Source: Opitutales bacterium (lineage in GTDB: Bacteria > Verrucomicrobiota > Verrucomicrobiia > Opitutales > Oceanipulchritudinaceae). From it: a stretch of 6,696 nucleotides of DNA. This document shows, piece after piece, positions 5,656-6,696 of the stretch (position 1 is the first letter of the stretch; each line of letters opens with the position of its first letter). Both the position numbers and the translations under genes were made by a program. The notes below the pieces were generated by a model. The model did not search any database, was not told where the DNA came from, and saw nothing but the letters and a program-made list of their open reading frames with translations. Location of the stretch: NCBI GenBank assembly GCA_007123395.1, contig SKLD01000520.1, forward strand, positions 1-6,696, in the 5' to 3' direction.

Positions 5656-6588
5656 ATGGCAAAGAGGCGCAGGAGAAGAAACGAACACACGTGGGGTTTC
5701 TTTAAGGAAACCGGCAAGTTGCAGGAGCGGCATGTTCTCATGGCCATTGATCTCGGGCTCCGTCCCGGCTCGATTGTCGAGGAGCATGCCCTCGCACCGG
5801 ACCGGGGGGACCGTATTCTCCTGGAGTGGGTAGAGGACCTGTTTTTCGCGAAGCACGGGCATTACTCGCCCGTCAGTGAGCACACGCCGGAAAGCCAGGC
5901 CGAAGACCCTGCGGAAGAGTCGCTCCTCGTGGACCCCTATGAGGAGCTTGCGGAGGATGATGAGATCGACCCGGAGTCTCTTTACGAGTTGTTGCAGGTC
6001 CGGGAGCGCACCACTCCCGTCAGTCTGGGCGAGATCGCGCAGGAGGACAAGCGGATGCTGGGTCGTCAGGCCGACTTCCGCAAAGCGGCTGGGGTGGTGA
6101 GCCAGCGTTTGGCAGAGATGCCGGAGGTGTGCGAGGTGCGCTTATTTGGCTCGGTGGCTCTGCCGCTGTGGAAAGAAGTGCCCTACCACAGCCGTCTGCG
6201 GCGACGCGGGATCTCTGTCTACCATCAGTGCAACAACATCGATATGGCGGTCTGGGTGACCTCGCCCGAGCGGGCTGATCACATGCGCCGGATCTGTTCC
6301 CGGGTGGTGAAGGAGCTAAACGAGAAGGAGATCTACCTTTCCATCGCGCACCACACGTTTTGTCTTCATTTGGTGGATGCGAACGAGCAGCGGTATCTCG
6401 GGATGGTCTGCCACTTCAGCAAGTGTCCAAAGTACAAGCCGGAGTGTGCGGTTCCGGGGTGCGGGGCGCACAAGTTTGTGCAGATTCTGCCTTGGTTTCG
6501 CCTCAAACCGGCGCGGTTGAACGCCTTCAATTCCCAAGTCCTTTTCCGGCGCGAAGGCTTTGGCGAGCGGGCGGAGCCATACGTGTAA
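5656..6588 (+). CDS. Uncharacterised protein with nucleotidyltransferase-like core and Cys cluster
   Basis: The protein has 310 residues from the preferred ATG. Residues 1-8 are strongly basic (KRRRRR). Residues 75-117 are very acidic, probably a flexible linker. From about 140 the fold looks like a minimal nucleotidyltransferase: a helix, then EVRLFGSVALPLW (160-172) supplying the G-S motif, a 20-residue insertion, and NNIDMAVWV (193-201) where active relatives have D-x-D. The third-carboxylate strand appears to be IAHHTFCLHLVD (230-241), with C236 at the expected acidic position. Then comes C252-x4-C257-x6-C264-x4-C269 (CHFSKCPKYKPEC and VPGCG), a likely metal site. From memory, similar proteins of unknown function occur in Proteobacteria with the same PK-K-x2-C-x-VPGCG segment; a search is needed to confirm this. 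No signal peptide or membrane segment is seen. It is divergent from the sugar operon and probably unrelated to it. Activity is uncertain because acidic residues seem missing. Confidence 0.75.
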   Translation: MAKRRRRRNEHTWGFFKETGKLQERHVLMAIDLGLRPGSIVEEHALAPDRGDRILLEWVEDLFFAKHGHYSPVSEHTPESQAEDPAEESLLVDPYEELAEDDEIDPESLYELLQVRERTTPVSLGEIAQEDKRMLGRQADFRKAAGVVSQRLAEMPEVCEVRLFGSVALPLWKEVPYHSRLRRRGISVYHQCNNIDMAVWVTSPERADHMRRICSRVVKELNEKEIYLSIAHHTFCLHLVDANEQRYLGMVCHFSKCPKYKPECAVPGCGAHKFVQILPWFRLKPARLNAFNSQVLFRREGFGERAEPYV

Positions 6589-6696
6589 TCCTGAAGAGAT
6601 GAATTCAACCGCGGAATTTTGGATAATATGTTTCATTCGTCGTTTCCTCCGGCCCCACTCACTCCTTCTTTTTTCAACTACAAATCGCCCAAATTA
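6589..6696. other. AT-richer intergenic end of the window, no convincing gene
   Basis: These 108 bases after the nucleotidyltransferase-like gene are clearly less GC-rich than the rest. A plus-strand frame opens at the ATG at 6599 and runs off the window without a strong Shine-Dalgarno or a familiar sequence. I do not call it. Confidence 0.4.

Noticed and set aside
6602..6620. Small hairpin AATTC/GAATT followed by a T-run, as a terminator of the rightward gene
   Set aside because: The stem is only five AT-rich pairs and the T-run is interrupted, too weak to support a rho-independent terminator.
6316..6636. Minus-strand frame of 106 codons with a good GGAGG ahead of its ATG
   Set aside because: Most of it lies antisense to the conserved cysteine-cluster end of the nucleotidyltransferase-like protein, and the translation looks like nothing known. 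The Shine-Dalgarno match is noted but not enough.
1..6696. CRISPR array, tRNA, rRNA or defence system genes
   Set aside because: No regularly spaced repeats, cloverleaf or rRNA-like sequence was seen on reading. The nucleotidyltransferase-like gene lacks an adjacent HEPN or antitoxin partner within the window, so an MNT-HEPN toxin-antitoxin pair is not supported.

Overview
This GC-rich bacterial window holds five substantial protein genes, a four-codon leader ORF, a gene fossil, and short regulatory or structured stretches. The gene content would suit a Verrucomicrobiota or Kiritimatiellota-type (PVC superphylum) heterotroph: a large Y1/RAYT-like transposase, a cytochrome c fused to a PQQ-type aldose dehydrogenase, and clusters of sugar oxidoreductases. 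That placement is inference from gene content and style; no phylogenetic marker is present.

Layout from left to right. (1) Bases 2-883, plus strand: the C-terminal part of an HUH/Y1 transposase of the RAYT (REP-associated tyrosine transposase) type, cut by the window edge. (2) Bases 952-2376, minus: a secreted protein with an N-terminal class I cytochrome c domain and a C-terminal soluble aldose sugar dehydrogenase propeller. It converges on the transposase. (3) Bases 2377-2594: no intact gene, but the minus strand carries a decayed GIY-YIG endonuclease fragment that begins almost exactly where the next gene stops. (4) Bases 2595-5397, minus: a tight operon transcribed right to left, of aldo/keto reductase, zinc-type medium-chain dehydrogenase and gluconate-5-dehydrogenase-like short-chain dehydrogenase, with gaps of 13 and 3 bases. 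A four-codon leader ORF with an ideal Shine-Dalgarno overlaps the start of the first gene. (5) Bases 5398-5655: a divergent intergenic region with an AT-rich promoter-like patch and an imperfect GC-rich palindrome. (6) Bases 5656-6588, plus: an uncharacterised protein with a degenerate nucleotidyltransferase-like core and a four-cysteine cluster. (7) Bases 6589-6696: no convincing gene.

The three operon enzymes act in the cytoplasm on sugars or sugar acids. The medium-chain plus short-chain dehydrogenase pair resembles the E. coli IdnD-IdnO pair, which inverts C5 of a hexonate through a 5-keto intermediate (L-idonate to 5-keto-D-gluconate to D-gluconate). The secreted PQQ enzyme downstream would oxidise an aldose in the periplasm and could supply such acids. 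No transporter, kinase or aldolase is in the window, so the substrate cannot be fixed. I see no clear evidence of a wholly new system. The best leads are the leader ORF, the degenerate nucleotidyltransferase, and the scar between the sugar genes.
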